Shown here piece by piece: positions 42,501-52,500 of a stretch of DNA of 64,000 nt. Below the pieces are notes generated by a model. That model ran no database searches and was not told where the DNA came from. It was given only the letters and a program-made list of their open reading frames with translations. Position numbers and translations under genes: made by a program. Location: the NCBI RefSeq assembly GCF_964355755.1, contig NC_092677.1:10252601-10316600 (forward strand). Direction: 5' to 3'. Each line of letters starts with the position of its first letter. Within the stretch, counting starts at the first letter, position 1. The stretch comes from Antedon mediterranea. Lineage: Eukaryota > Echinodermata > Crinoidea > Comatulida > Antedonidae.

Positions 42501-44331
42501 TAAGTGAAGAACATTACCGTAAATCTTCTAATAGTAACCCCCATTCTAATAGTAACCCACCTTATAGATCAATCTATAATAATAATAACCTATTCTCTAA
42601 TAGTAACCCATGGGAGTCACAACAACGTATGATGCAGCCGTATTTTAAAAATAGGGGGATAATGCATGTTTTTCGGGAGTGGGGGAGGATTAAGTGTTTT
42701 TGAGTTTATAAAATAAAGTTAGAGTTCAATCAAATTTGTTTATTCGTACTGTTTTAATTTTTGGCTATGAGTTGCTGACTGGAAAAGTTTGGGGTGGGTT
42801 ACAATTTTTAGGTGCCTAATTCAAGGTTAGTAATAGTAACCCACTACTCTAATAGTAACCCTCCTTCTAATAGTAACCCTCCTTCTAATAGTAACTCACC
42901 CTAAAAAACAATCAAAGAATAATAACCCAGGGTTACAATTAGAAGATTTATACGGTATAGACTTTATATTTTCACCTCCTGACTATTAGTAGATGTAGGC
43001 CTAGTAGGTATTGAACGGTAAGCCACCTGTGATTTTAGGCATGTAGCGTGCATTCCCTTTGCATGGTAGACACATCAGTGGTTAACAATACTACGGAAGG
43101 AAACCATTGAGGTATAGCCTAAACATTCACTTGGAGTGAATTTGAAATGCTTTGGTGTTTAGGCCTAGTTGTGTTTGGTCCCGTGCTTGGTGTTTAGGCC
43201 CAGAGTGTTTGGTTGCAAACAATTCCTCTAGGTTTACCGAGAAAACAGTTGGAGTTCAAACGGTAAGACTGCAAAAGTTGATTGTAATGTTTAGGATGTG
43301 ACATATAATACTAACTACATTCAGGCATTATGCATACCAGGGTTAAAAGCTATATAATCAGACAATACTACTTCTTTTTTTTAACTACTGGTGGTATGTA
43401 CGGCCGATCACATTACTAAAATGAGACCAGTCAGTTGGTTTATAGATTTGACTGGACTCTATAGCCACAAAAGTGGTTGTTTAACTACCCTTCCCCTTGC
43501 TTTGCTCTCTTTATCTTGGATTTGAGCACCTATACCCCAATTGCGTGTACGGCCGATCACCGTTACTACATTGAAAATGATGCTGGTATAAGTTAGTTCA
43601 TAGATTTAACTGGACTCCGTATATAGCCCCAGACATTGTACAGCTCAACCACCCTTCCCATTGCTTTAGGCTAACATATTTAACTTGTATTTGAGCAATG
43701 GTGTGATGTACGGCCAATCACATTACTACAATGAAAATGATATCTGTAAAATTAATATTTTGTGTAGGCCTATTACCGGTATATAAAATACCGACCCATA
43801 ACTGACAGTTCTATGTTTAAACATGCCGATGTAACTAAGAAAGACGGCTCGTGTTAAACATACTAATTATATGCACTTTGATGCCTATCTTTAAACGGTA
43901 GCAACCATAGCTACGTTATACTCTTTTATTAAACGCCATGCAGAGAATTTATAGATGTGTAAAGGGTAAAAAGCACACTATACATAGGCCTATGTCGATA
44001 ACATTTTAATTGCACAGGCCTAACAATAAATTGTGTCCTATGTCTAAATATGATTGTCTTCAATCAGGAGAGAGTTAAATTAAATTAAATTTAATCAATT
44101 AATTTAACTCTTCCCTGGTTCAACTAGCTACCTGCAGAGAATTTGCAGATTTGTCTAGGGTAAAAAGCACACTCATGTACATATTAATATGTGGCTACAA
44201 TTTTAATTGCATAGGCCTAACAATAAATTGTGTCCTATGGGTAAATATGATTGTGTTCACCTACCTGTTGAACATCCGACTGTTGTATTGTAGACCAAAC
44301 AAGCAAAAATAAAAAACGTATAAACATACAT
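33145..44331 (-). CDS. SRCR-B: two-SRCR-domain transmembrane receptor
   Basis: Nine exons (minus order): 44331-44265, 40697-40472, 40070-39949, 39093-38916, 37345-37188, 35303-35262, 34224-34177, 33860-33837, 33332-33145; 1053 nt, 350 aa, all phases consistent. Exon 1 is a signal peptide (MYVYTFFIFACLVYN). Exons 2-3 (about 23-138) and 4-5 (about 139-250) are each a diverged SRCR domain: G-x-V/I-T-x-Y core (GYAIVTKK, GFVTYYLKGTW), VCQELGF or ICRHLCF, and a final W-C or W-I-N-C. Exons 6-8 are small symmetric phase 1-1 exons giving a Ser/Thr/Pro-rich stalk. Exon 9 has a Val/Ile-rich helix (about 292-313) and a 37-residue acidic cytosolic tail with RRYAEV and no known signalling motif. Single-pass surface receptor, ligand unknown. 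Same domain plan and phases as SRCR-A. Confidence 0.87.
33496..33531. repeat. (AT)18 microsatellite
   Basis: Uninterrupted AT dinucleotides in the last intron of SRCR-B, adjacent to the dispersed repeat at 33536. Confidence 0.95.
33536..33712 (+). repeat. dispersed repeat, CTCCATTGAGATCCAGCC family
   Basis: Best plus-strand copy: GCACTGATGAAAGGTTGTCC, TCTGGCTGTTTTACTTCATC, CTCCATTGAGATCCAGCCAC, TTTGCCTTTGGATTTATA. Inverted relative at 24905-25080. Confidence 0.6.
34328..34458. mobile_element. TIR family 1 MITE
   Basis: Left end AAAGCTCTGTCAACACTATC, inner TGATGTGCCCATATATAGAC, right end TTAGTGTAGACAGAGAGC with part of the arm lost. In SRCR-B intron 6. Confidence 0.8.
34526..35131. repeat. 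50-bp minisatellite, ~12 copies
   Basis: Unit contains GGATGCCACCACACAGGAGG, TATTCAGGGGGTAGG and TTTAAGTTGCCAACT. Copies towards 35000-35130 are more diverged (GGGTGGGGGTAGG; GATAGGGTCAAG). It fills SRCR-B intron 6 and is not coding: 50 is not a multiple of three. Confidence 0.95.
35525..36210 (-). mobile_element. LINE (CR1/Rex1-like) reverse-transcriptase remnant
   Basis: Minus-strand frames give KFADDSAMVG, the catalytic F/Y-A-D-D box, then ELNINKTKEL and YKYLG, and downstream LYCLRKLGSFGV, SIWGYCMLGWAGN, KVLGRAGKVIG and YKYSFYPAGLRHYN, the order of the C-terminal half of a CR1/Rex1-like RT. A stop at 36016 and a frameshift between 36015 and 35953 break it. It has no 5' half and is a dead fragment in SRCR-B intron 5. 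The GATACAGATACAGATACAG run near 35422 may be part of its 3' tail. Confidence 0.85.
36530..36960. repeat. TGACCTTTGACC / ATGGCCGCC repeat block
   Basis: Contains AAAATGGCCGCCAAAAC, TTGTGACCTTTGACCCTAG, ATCTCGATAACTACTGG and a second TTGACCTTTGACCCG, the same word set as the arms of the foldback element at 45398-49260, but without a matching inverted partner nearby. In SRCR-B intron 5. Confidence 0.6.
38869..38912. mobile_element. end of TIR family 2 MITE beside a splice donor
   Basis: TTGCGTTGCGTCGCTAGTGA and GAACCAAGTTTAA match the right terminus of the family at 41831-41995. It stops within three bases of the SRCR-B exon 4 donor (GT at 38915-38914). Confidence 0.65.
40787..40866. repeat. 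two-copy tandem duplication
   Basis: TCAAATTGATAAAAAAAAGA and AACTTCTCCTTCTTTTCATG are repeated once with small changes, period about 44 bp, in SRCR-B intron 1 near exon 2. Confidence 0.8.
41831..41995. mobile_element. TIR family 2 MITE (GACGCAACGCAAGGACGTA)
   Basis: Ends TTAAGCGTGGTTCCCACTAG and AAGTGGGAACCAAGCTTAA, with arms of ACGCAACGCAAGGACGTACG and TGCGTTACGTCCTTGCG. The centre contains TGATTGGTCAA and its inverse. Full copy in SRCR-B intron 1. Confidence 0.85.
42512..42960. mobile_element. MITE with CTAATAGTAACCC subterminal repeats
   Basis: Left end TTACCGTAAATCTTCTAATA and right end TTAGAAGATTTATACGGTA are inverted. Inside each end the word CTAATAGTAACCC (or CTAATAGTAACTC) is repeated three or four times, left and right in the same orientation. 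In SRCR-B intron 1. Confidence 0.75.
43396..43745. repeat. ~155-bp tandem repeat, 2.3 copies
   Basis: ATGTACGGCCGATCACATTAC recurs (with changes) near 43545 and 43706; each copy also has TAGATTTGACTGGACTC and AACCACCCTTCCCATTGCTT words (21st base of the first word omitted in the other copies). In SRCR-B intron 1. Confidence 0.75.
43937..44262. repeat. ~197-bp tandem duplication next to SRCR-B exon 1
   Basis: GGTAAAAAGCACACT, TTTTAATTGCA, AGGCCTAACAATAAATTGTG and AATATGATTGT occur in the same order at 43937-44066 and 44134-44262. The second copy runs up to the donor of the signal-peptide exon. Confidence 0.85.
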
Positions 44332-44698
44332 GCTTCTATAGTCGAAGTTAATTCATTATTTGCAAAATAGCATACTCTATATGACGACTCGTCGCGTGTT
44401 TTAGATGTCAATGATATGAATTAATATTCCATCGTTTATATAAGCCGATCATGTTGTATCGGCCTATAAATAACTTTCGGAAAGTCCCGTCCTTATTTGG
44501 GCTTTCGATACCAAATTAACGGAATCTGTAATTTATTCATTAGTCGGATAATTTATACTATTGTTAGTTTGGTTTTTAGAATCGATTGTAAATTTTTTTT
44601 ATTATTTTAAGCACTGTAAAACATTTTTTTTATCTTAGGGCCTATTTAAACGTCAATGTAACATGAATTTTTATTTGTAATAAAATAATTACGCACCT

Positions 44699-44862
44699 TA
44701 AAGCTTAGTTTCTACTAGGACGCAACGCAATGACGTAGCACAACGCACATACTTTGACCAATCACAACCGTTGGATTATTTAAATTGTCGCTTTTCATTC
44801 GTGAACTTGCGTACGTTGCGCTAACGTCCTGGCTCTGCGTCCTATTAGGAGCCAAGTTTAAA
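44699..44862. mobile_element. TIR family 2 MITE
   Basis: AAGCTTAGTTTCTACTAGGA and ATTAGGAGCCAAGTTTA ends, with CGCAACGCAATGACGTAGC inside. Located about 370 bp upstream of the SRCR-B start codon. Confidence 0.8.
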
Positions 44863-44907
44863 CTTTGTCAAATCACTGCTCTGTGGCCTAAAGCACCCCA
44901 CGTCTCA

Positions 44908-45350
44908 CTGTAAAAATAGTGTTTATATCTTAAACACCTATTTTGTACCCACTTTTTCCACACGTTTAGCTTTTAAACACGAGTTACATGTTTAGCGTGT
45001 TTTAAATCTAAACGTGTTTATAGCTACATGTTGTTGTTGTCCTTCTCTCATTTAGCAGTCAACATTTCGCTATTGTGTTCAGTCAACATGTTTAGGTACG
45101 TGTTTAGCGATTTTACGGGAAAAAGCTCGAGTATAAGCTCCACACATGGAAAGTTAAACGCATTTAAACGTGTCTTTATATTGCTTCACATGTTACACAA
45201 TCAACACGTAATTGATGTGTTGAGTTGGATACAGACTACATGTTTAGAATGTATTTAGAACCTAATCATGTTCATATCTGAACATGTTTGAGGCTAAATG
45301 TGTGGAAAAAACTGATTACAAAATTTAAGATCTAAACACTATTTTTACAG
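44908..45350. mobile_element. 443-bp MITE with ACATGT/ACGTGT-rich interior
   Basis: Ends CTGTAAAAATAGTGTTTATA and GATCTAAACACTATTTTTACAG (last 20 shared) are inverted repeats that extend, with mismatches, about 58 bp to CCACACGTTTAGC / GCTAAATGTGTGG. The interior repeats AACATGTTTAG and AAACGTGTTTA type words in both orientations at least eight times. Confidence 0.8.
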
Positions 45351-45397
45351 TTCGAGTCACCATTCACCTTTCCTGTGAAAACCAAAATATCCCTAAC

Positions 45398-48300
45398 TAG
45401 TAGAGCAGTTAATGACATGAGCTGTGCATTTTATTACCAAAGCATGAAACTTGGCACAAAGTTTCTTTAATGTATATAGATTCAAAATATCGGGGGGTGC
45501 CAAGTGTCCAACGTCCGGTATGGCGGCCATCTTGATTTCAAAATGGCCACCATAAAAACAAAAAATGTTTATATCTTGGCAACTATACACATTAGAGACT
45601 TAATTATGGTCTCAAATTGTTCACAAACTATATATTTCTATTTGCTCTAATGAAAATTTTCGTCCAAAAATGACCGGAAATGACGTTTCTTTCAGTTTGA
45701 CCTTTGACCTCGTATTTGTATATCTCTGTAACTACTGGTCTTTTTCAATCGATTTTGGTGTCATTTTGTTCAGAATAAAAACATTTATATTAGTAGTAAT
45801 GAAACATTTTCACATAAAATGACCGGAAATACAATTTATGACCTTTGACATTTATTTATTGATTTTTAATTAGGTGAATATACTGTATGTGGTTTTTGTT
45901 GGTCTTTGAACTTTGACCTGATAGGCGTAATTATATTAAATGATTAATGGACTTAAATTGTATATAGTACATAGAATTGGTAAACATTGTGCTTGATGGT
46001 ACCATTAGTTCAATGATGTTGGCACCTTCTGATTCGCTAAAAGTTTTAATAGTTTGACAGAGGAAATAACATACATGTTATGGAATACCGTCAAATCTCG
46101 AAAAGGTGATAGTATGAGCTTCTTTTCGAGATAGACTGTATTTGAATGTCAAATGAAAACTATGATGATCGTGTTTATATCAATATATTATTAATGACCT
46201 TACAAAGAACCCTTTATATTTCAACAATCAAGCCTCAGTTATTCTACAATGTATTGTTTTCCAAGTGGTATTTTGATTGTATCTTCTTTTTGTATGCTTC
46301 CTCGGTTAATATGGTCCTACCCCTCCTTCTTTGTCTGTAGATGGTCTTATACCCCATTCTTTGTCTGTGGATGGTCTTATACCCCATTCTTTGTCTGTGG
46401 ATGGTCTTATACCCTCTTCTTTGTCTGTGGATGGTCTTACACCCCCTTCTGTGTGTGTTGATGGTATTACACCCCTTTCTTTATGTGTGGATGGTCTTAC
46501 ACCCCTTTCTTTGTATGTAGATGGTCTTCCACCCCTTCTTTGTCTGTGAATGGTCCTACACTTCCTTCTTTGTCTGTGGATGGTCCTACACCCCCTTCTT
46601 TGTCTGTGGATGGTCTTATACCCCCTTCTTTGTCTGTAAGTGGTCCTATACCCTTTCTTTGTCAGTGGATGGTCTTACACCCCCTTCTTTGTCTGTGGAC
46701 GGTCCTACACCCCCTTCTTTGTCTGTGGATGGTCTTACACCCCTTTCTTTGTCTGTGGACGGTATTATACCCCCTTCTGTGCCTGTTGATGGTATTACAC
46801 CCTTTGCTTTGTCTGTTGATGGTATTACACCCTTTTCTTTGTCTGTTGATGGTATTACACCCTTTTCTTTGTCTGTGGATGGTATTACACCCCTTTTTTT
46901 GTGTGTGGATGGTATTACACCCCTTTTTTTGTGTGTGGATGGTCTTACACCTTTTTCTTTGTGTGTGGATGGTCTTACACCCCTTCTTTGTCTGTGGATG
47001 GTCTTACACCCCCTTCTTTCTCTGTCGATGGTCTTATACCCCTTCTTTGTCTGTGAATGGTCTTATACCCCATTCTTTGTCTGTGGATGGTCCTACATCC
47101 CCTTCTTTGTCTGTGGATGGTCCTACACCCCCTTCTTTGTCTGTGGATGGTCCTACACCCCCTTCTTTGTCTGTGGATGGTCTTATACCCCCTTCTTTGT
47201 CTGTAAGTGGTCCTATACCCCCTTCTTTGTCAGTGGATGGTCTTACACCCCCTTCTTTGTCTGTGGAGGGTCCTACGCCCCCTTCTTGGTCTGTGGATGG
47301 TCTTACACCCACTTCTTTGTCTGTGGATGGTCTTATACCCCCTTCTTTGTCTGTAAGTGGTCCTATACCCCCTTCTTTGTCAGTGGATGGTCTTACACCC
47401 CCTTCTTTGTCTGTGGAGGGTCCTACGCCCCCTTCTTGGTCTGTGGATGGTCTACACCCCCTTCTTTGTCTGTGGATGGTCTTATACCCCCTTCTTTGTC
47501 TGTAAGTGGTCCTATACCCCCTTCTTTGTCAGTGGATGGTCTTACATCCCCTTCTTTGTCTGTGGAGGGTCCTACGCCCCCTTAATTATTTGTCTGCGGA
47601 TGGTCTTACACCCCCTTCTTTGTCTGTGGATGGTCTTACACCCCCTTCTTTGTCTGTGGATGGTCCTACACCCCCTTCTTTGTCTGTAGATGGCCTTCCC
47701 CTTTCTTTGTCTGTTGATGGTCTGTGGATGGTCTTACACCCCCTTCTTTGTCTGTGGATGGTCTTATACCCCCTTCTTTGTCTGTAAGTGGTCCTATACC
47801 CCCTTCTTTGTCAGTGGATGGTCTTACATCCCCTTCTTTGTCTGTGGAGGGTCCTACGCCCCCTTATTTGTCTGTGGATGGTCTTACACCCCCTTCTTTG
47901 TCTATGGATGGTCTTACACCCCCTTCTTTGTCTGTGGATGGTCCTACACCCCCTTCTTTGTCTGTAGATGGCCTTCCCCTTTCTTTGTCTGTGGATGGTC
48001 TTATACCCCCTTCTTTGTGTGTGGATGGTCTTACACCCCCTTCTTTGTCTGTGGATGGTCTTATACCCCCTTCTTTGTCTGTGGATGGTCTTATACCCCC
48101 TTCTTTGTCTGTGGGTGGTCTTATACCCCCTTCTTTGTCTGTGGATGGTCTGGACCCACTACTTTGATTGATTAAATCAGACATTGTTTCTTGTATGATT
48201 AGGAGACCAAGACCTTCAAAGTGAAAGTCCACAGGTGGATATCCCTAAAAAGGTCTTGTACAGAACAGTATATTGTAGGTCCATGTCACTAATTTGAGGA

Positions 48301-49260
48301 TTACTTGAATAATTATATTGAGATGTCTTTTACGAATTTATTTGGTTCGGATTTTGCTAAAAAATCAATGACTAGAGAAAATCGAGGAAAAGGATTCATA
48401 TGGTTTACAGCAAAGGCTCATTACCATAAAAATTGAGTACATTTGTTTAGATGCAACGAAAATGACCAAGAATTATCTAAAGTTTCTGACTAATGAAAGT
48501 AGGTCTACTGTAGTAAGTACTTTGAAAGACGGTGTTCTCTTAACTCATGAAAATGAGAACTTTCCGAACTTGTCTCATATGCAACATCAAAGAGGCCAAC
48601 GAAAGAATGCTACTTTACACCAAAATATTTCCAAATGGCATCTATCAATTCAACTTTTATTTCAGACAATTGTCCATATGGTATAATATATTACAAAAAA
48701 AAAAGAAAAGATGAAGGAGAGAGGACCAAAACTTTTATATAACGATTGATACATCACAGTTTAGCAAACAAGTCGGCATAGATGAGCTCAGTGATTGCTG
48801 TTTCTCAGTGATCTGTCATTTCCAGTCATTTTATGTGAAAATGTTTCATTACTACAAATATAAATGTCTCTATTCTGAACAAAATGACACCAAAATCGAT
48901 TGAAAATGATCAGTAGTTACTGAGATATACAGATAAGAGGTCAAAGGTCAAACTGGTAGAAACGTCATTTCCGGTCATTTTTTGACGAAACTTTTCATTA
49001 GAGCAAATAGAAATATGTGGTTTTTGAACATTTTAACACCAGAATCAAGTCTCTACTGTTTATAGTTGCCAAGATATGAACACTTTTTGTTTTTATGGTG
49101 GCCATTTTGAAATCAAGATGGCCGCCATACCGGACGTTGGACACTTGGCACCCCCCAATATTTTGAATCTATATACATCAAAGAAACTTTGTGGCAAGTT
49201 TCATGCTTTGGTAATAAAGTGCACAACTTGGCTATTTTTATGGCCTTAACTGCTCTACTA
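45398..49260. mobile_element. 3.9-kb foldback element enclosing a minisatellite
   Basis: Left arm from TAGTAGAGCAGTTAA (45398) to about 45850 and right arm from about 48815 to TTAACTGCTCTACTA (49260) are long imperfect inverted repeats (~450 bp). Shared landmarks are CCAACGTCCGGTATGGCGGC, AAAATGACCGGAAAT, GACCTTTGACCTC and ATTTTGTTCAGAAT. The base quartet TAAC occurs directly before the left end and directly after the right end, a possible 4-bp target duplication. The arms are built of internal subrepeats. The centre holds the 30-bp satellite and no recognisable transposase. The class is unknown. Confidence 0.75.
46320..48155. repeat. 30-bp minisatellite, ~60 copies
   Basis: Unit CCCCCTTCTTTGTCTGTGGA plus TGGTCTTACA, in 30-bp register with few indels. 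Compound blocks (CTGTAAGTGG, then CAGTGGATGG, then GTGGAGGGTCC) recur about every 150 bp at 47191, 47341 and 47490 and again near 47780, showing a five-unit higher-order pattern. As 30 is divisible by three, long open frames (SVDGLTPPSL and two others) appear, but indels switch frame repeatedly and no start or splice context fits. Confidence 0.95.
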
Positions 49261-49640
49261 TAACCGTTCCCATCAATTGACTTTCATTAACATTGTGAAT
49301 GTGAAAAGAGTAGCCTACTTGATCTTTACAATGTGTTAGGCCTTTCATCTTATTGTTGCCTTTGTATTTTGTGGTTACGTAGCCTACACACGTATATCTG
49401 TTCGTGAATCTAGGGCAGTGAATAACATTTAATTGTTTTTTTTTAAATCAATAACCTGCTTTCTTGAAATTCTCCTAATTAGAATAACAACAATGTTTGT
49501 ATTTCCCCCTTTTTCTCCCAACACAGTACCTAGATGATTCTGGAAATCCCGACTCTGATTCATACGGAGTTCTGATGAAATTATTTATTAAATTATTAAA
49601 TGGAACAGACCATATAATATCACAAAATGCATGCACACTT

Positions 49641-49763
49641 CTTAAGTGAGTTGACCAATAACAAGTGACAGTTTGGAAGATCCATCGCGTCGTTATTGGT
49701 CAAGGCTCACTTGCGTTGCGCTTACGTCGTTGCGTCGCGTCCAAGGAGTGAGAGCAAAGCTAA
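49641..49763. mobile_element. TIR family 2 MITE, shortened
   Basis: TTAAGTGAGTTGACCAATAA on the left and CTTGCGTTGCGCTTACGTCG with GCAAAGCTAA on the right; the left terminus is missing. Confidence 0.65.
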
Positions 49764-49810
49764 CGATGAATATATGTAATCCATAGAAATTGGCTACAGG
49801 ATAGGAGCGT

Positions 49811-49958
49811 AAAGGTCTGTCTACACTATCAAAATGTATGTGACAAAAAAAAATGTGATGTGCCCATATATGGACATGATGATGTCATGCCACTACCATA
49901 TTTGAACATATCACTACCATATTTGGGCATATCACACTATTTTGTCTTAGTGTAGTAG
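49811..49958. mobile_element. TIR family 1 MITE
   Basis: AAAGGTCTGTCTACACTATC, TGATGTGCCCATATATGGAC and TCATGCCACTACCATATTTG; the right end is truncated at TTAGTGTAG. Confidence 0.8.
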
Positions 49959-52313
49959 CAAATTGTTGTTGTATGGGAGAAATGATTTGGTTAATATATT
50001 TTTTTATTTTTTTATTTCCCGTAACGTAACATCCATGTGGTCATGGAAAACAAATCTGCACGTATAACATTTGTTTTTAGATTTATAATATTTTTATTAT
50101 GCATATTATTTTACATTTTTCCAGGGAGGTGTAAATCTAGACTTGCCCAAGTCTGTATTCATTGTCTTTTTTATGTTATTCCACCAGTTTCGATTTTTGT
50201 CTGAATATACGAGCTAATGTATTATACGTATGAAGCGCCATATGTGCCAAATTATTATTTTACTATTTTCGGTCTAGAACTTAGACTAGTGTAAAACCTC
50301 CATTTTATTTCTGTAATGATGTTTTAATAAGTTTGTCTACATATTTGTTTGTATTATGACATGAGTTCGGATTATTATGATACGGTGTTTCACTGTAACC
50401 TGTAAATGTTGGGTACACCCGCCCACGCCGCCGTTAAGTAAACTATATTATCATGGGCTACTATCCTTTAGCCCCAATAACATATTTATTCTAACATGTC
50501 TACTTTGTAAATTAATTATCAAATTATTGGAATCGTCATTGTTTTTTCATAATCTTACTCTCAAACTTGCTCTTTTAAGTGCACCTCAAACAGATTTAGA
50601 GACGGTAATACTGCAATAACATTTCATAGGTATTATACACTTGTCATTACCTGGTATTTTGCTTGTACGACACGCACGTATTCCGCATTCAAGTAACATG
50701 AGAACAAATTAAAAGGTAAATATGTTCGAAGAAATGAATCGTTCATAAAATTCTCACTTAAAACAATTTGAATTTTGCAACTCCGGGTGTTGTGGATGGG
50801 TTTATGAGAAAAAAAATCAATTCTTATTTATTTTCATATGCACCCACAACATATGCATCCCCAACATATTCATGTACACGGAGGATGCATATTTTAAGAT
50901 CTGTGCTACGCAGAGCAGAGATCTATGCTAATGTATACATCCTTGAAAAAATAATAAATAAATATTGACAATAACAATAAGCTGCTGAATAAAAAGTAAA
51001 TAAATAAAAATAAAAAAAAGAGTAAAGGCATTATACAAAAATACATAGGTGTATATTATAGGTAAAAGTAATATTAGGTATTAACACGAATATAAACAAT
51101 ATAAGCATTAGAACAGTCTTAGAATTCAGAATAGAATGGACTTTTTGTGGATTTGTTTGTATTAATTATTGTGTGCAGTTGATGTAAATGTTAGAAATTG
51201 TGGTAGGATAAAATATTGCTAATTACAGGGAGAGGGGCATGTGTAGGATGTAGGCCTAGGCTACTCATTTCCGTTCAATTGACCTCCTAACCAGCCCACC
51301 TCTCTCCCCCTCCTCCCATGGATTCGCTCCTGCATGCAAGTTAAATGTACTGTATATTGTATACAGTTCGCATTTCGAAATTGATGCACACTTTGCTCTA
51401 TATTTGTGGGTCGTGCTGAAGCAACGATGAGTCATGGCTGCGTAGATAAAATGCTGTCGCTTCCCTGAGCCAATACAATACAACATAAACACGTCATATC
51501 TTCACGTATTATAATTCGCGGAATTTTGCGCTGGAGTGCCGATGAATGGCTCTATCCAGGCTCCAACAGACTTGTTTTTATATATCTATAGATATCATGT
51601 TCCACCAGAGTCTCAGCACTAAGTATCTATATTTCCACAACGGGGATTTCCCTTTCCCATTACACAATACCTCATGAATTTTAATATTTCGCAGAATGCT
51701 GTTTAACCTTAAATAGACTTATTTCTCAAAAAACGTATTACAATGGGACAAATGTATGCATCAAATTGTTAATGAGAGAAATGATTAGCGCAGCTTAGAT
51801 TTTTGGTTAGGTTAGACATTTTTATCAGAATAAAGTAAGTTTAAACAATAAATTTATTATGGTATACATAAATGTAGTTATCTGGAGTTAAGTTTATGGA
51901 ATACTCTAAAACAAAACCTTTAAAAATGTATATAGGCGACCTAACTACTTATTCATTTGACAAAGTGCCCTAAGAAATTTAATATTTTAAATTACTAGGC
52001 CTATTGATAATGTTTTCTTTTAATCGTTTTATTGTTTCACTTTGACATATTTCACTATTATCAGTAAATTATCCCTGTTTTTATTTATTTTATTCTTATT
52101 GTTTTAAGGGTCTCTTCTTTAAAACTTTGCTTATTTTGAGTCCCTTTTCCGTAACGTTTGATGATATTCGTTACATAACCTTGTTTTTAAGCTAATTTGT
52201 ACAATATACACAATTATTTGATTTTTTCATATCCTTATTTTATAAAAAATTCATTTGTATGTATTTATTTTTCTATATTTGTAAGCAGCAGTTGTACCAA
52301 GATGACATCGGGT

Positions 52314-52500
52314 AAAGCGTGGTTCCCACTAGCGACGCAACGCAAGGACGTAAAGCAACGCAAGTGAATTGACCAATCACAAGCGATGGCTTATTCGCTT
52401 ATGATTGTTGCTAACTGTCTATAACTTCGCTTGTCATTGGTTAAAACGCTTGCGTTGCGTTTACGCCCTTGCGTTACGTTCTAGTGGGAACCACGCTTAA
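52314..52500. mobile_element. TIR family 2 MITE, full copy
   Basis: AAAGCGTGGTTCCCACTAGC at the left and GTTCTAGTGGGAACCACGCTT at the right (last base shared with the next piece), with ACGCAAGGACGTAAAGCAAC and TGCGTTTACGCCCTTGCG arms. A further GCTTGGTTCCCACTAGAAC starts at 52501, suggesting a nested or tandem insertion. Confidence 0.85.

Noticed and set aside
46249-48232. Long open frames of a SVDGLTPPSL-type repeat protein, both strands
   Set aside because: Produced by the 30-bp period; frame changes at indels, several frames and both strands are equally open, and no flanking exon fits.
48462-48686. 74-codon frame inside the foldback element, as a transposase
   Set aside because: Short, no catalytic motif, no homology; chance frame.
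51265-51492. 75-codon minus-strand frame between the SRCR genes
   Set aside because: No domain, no signal peptide and no compatible splice partners.
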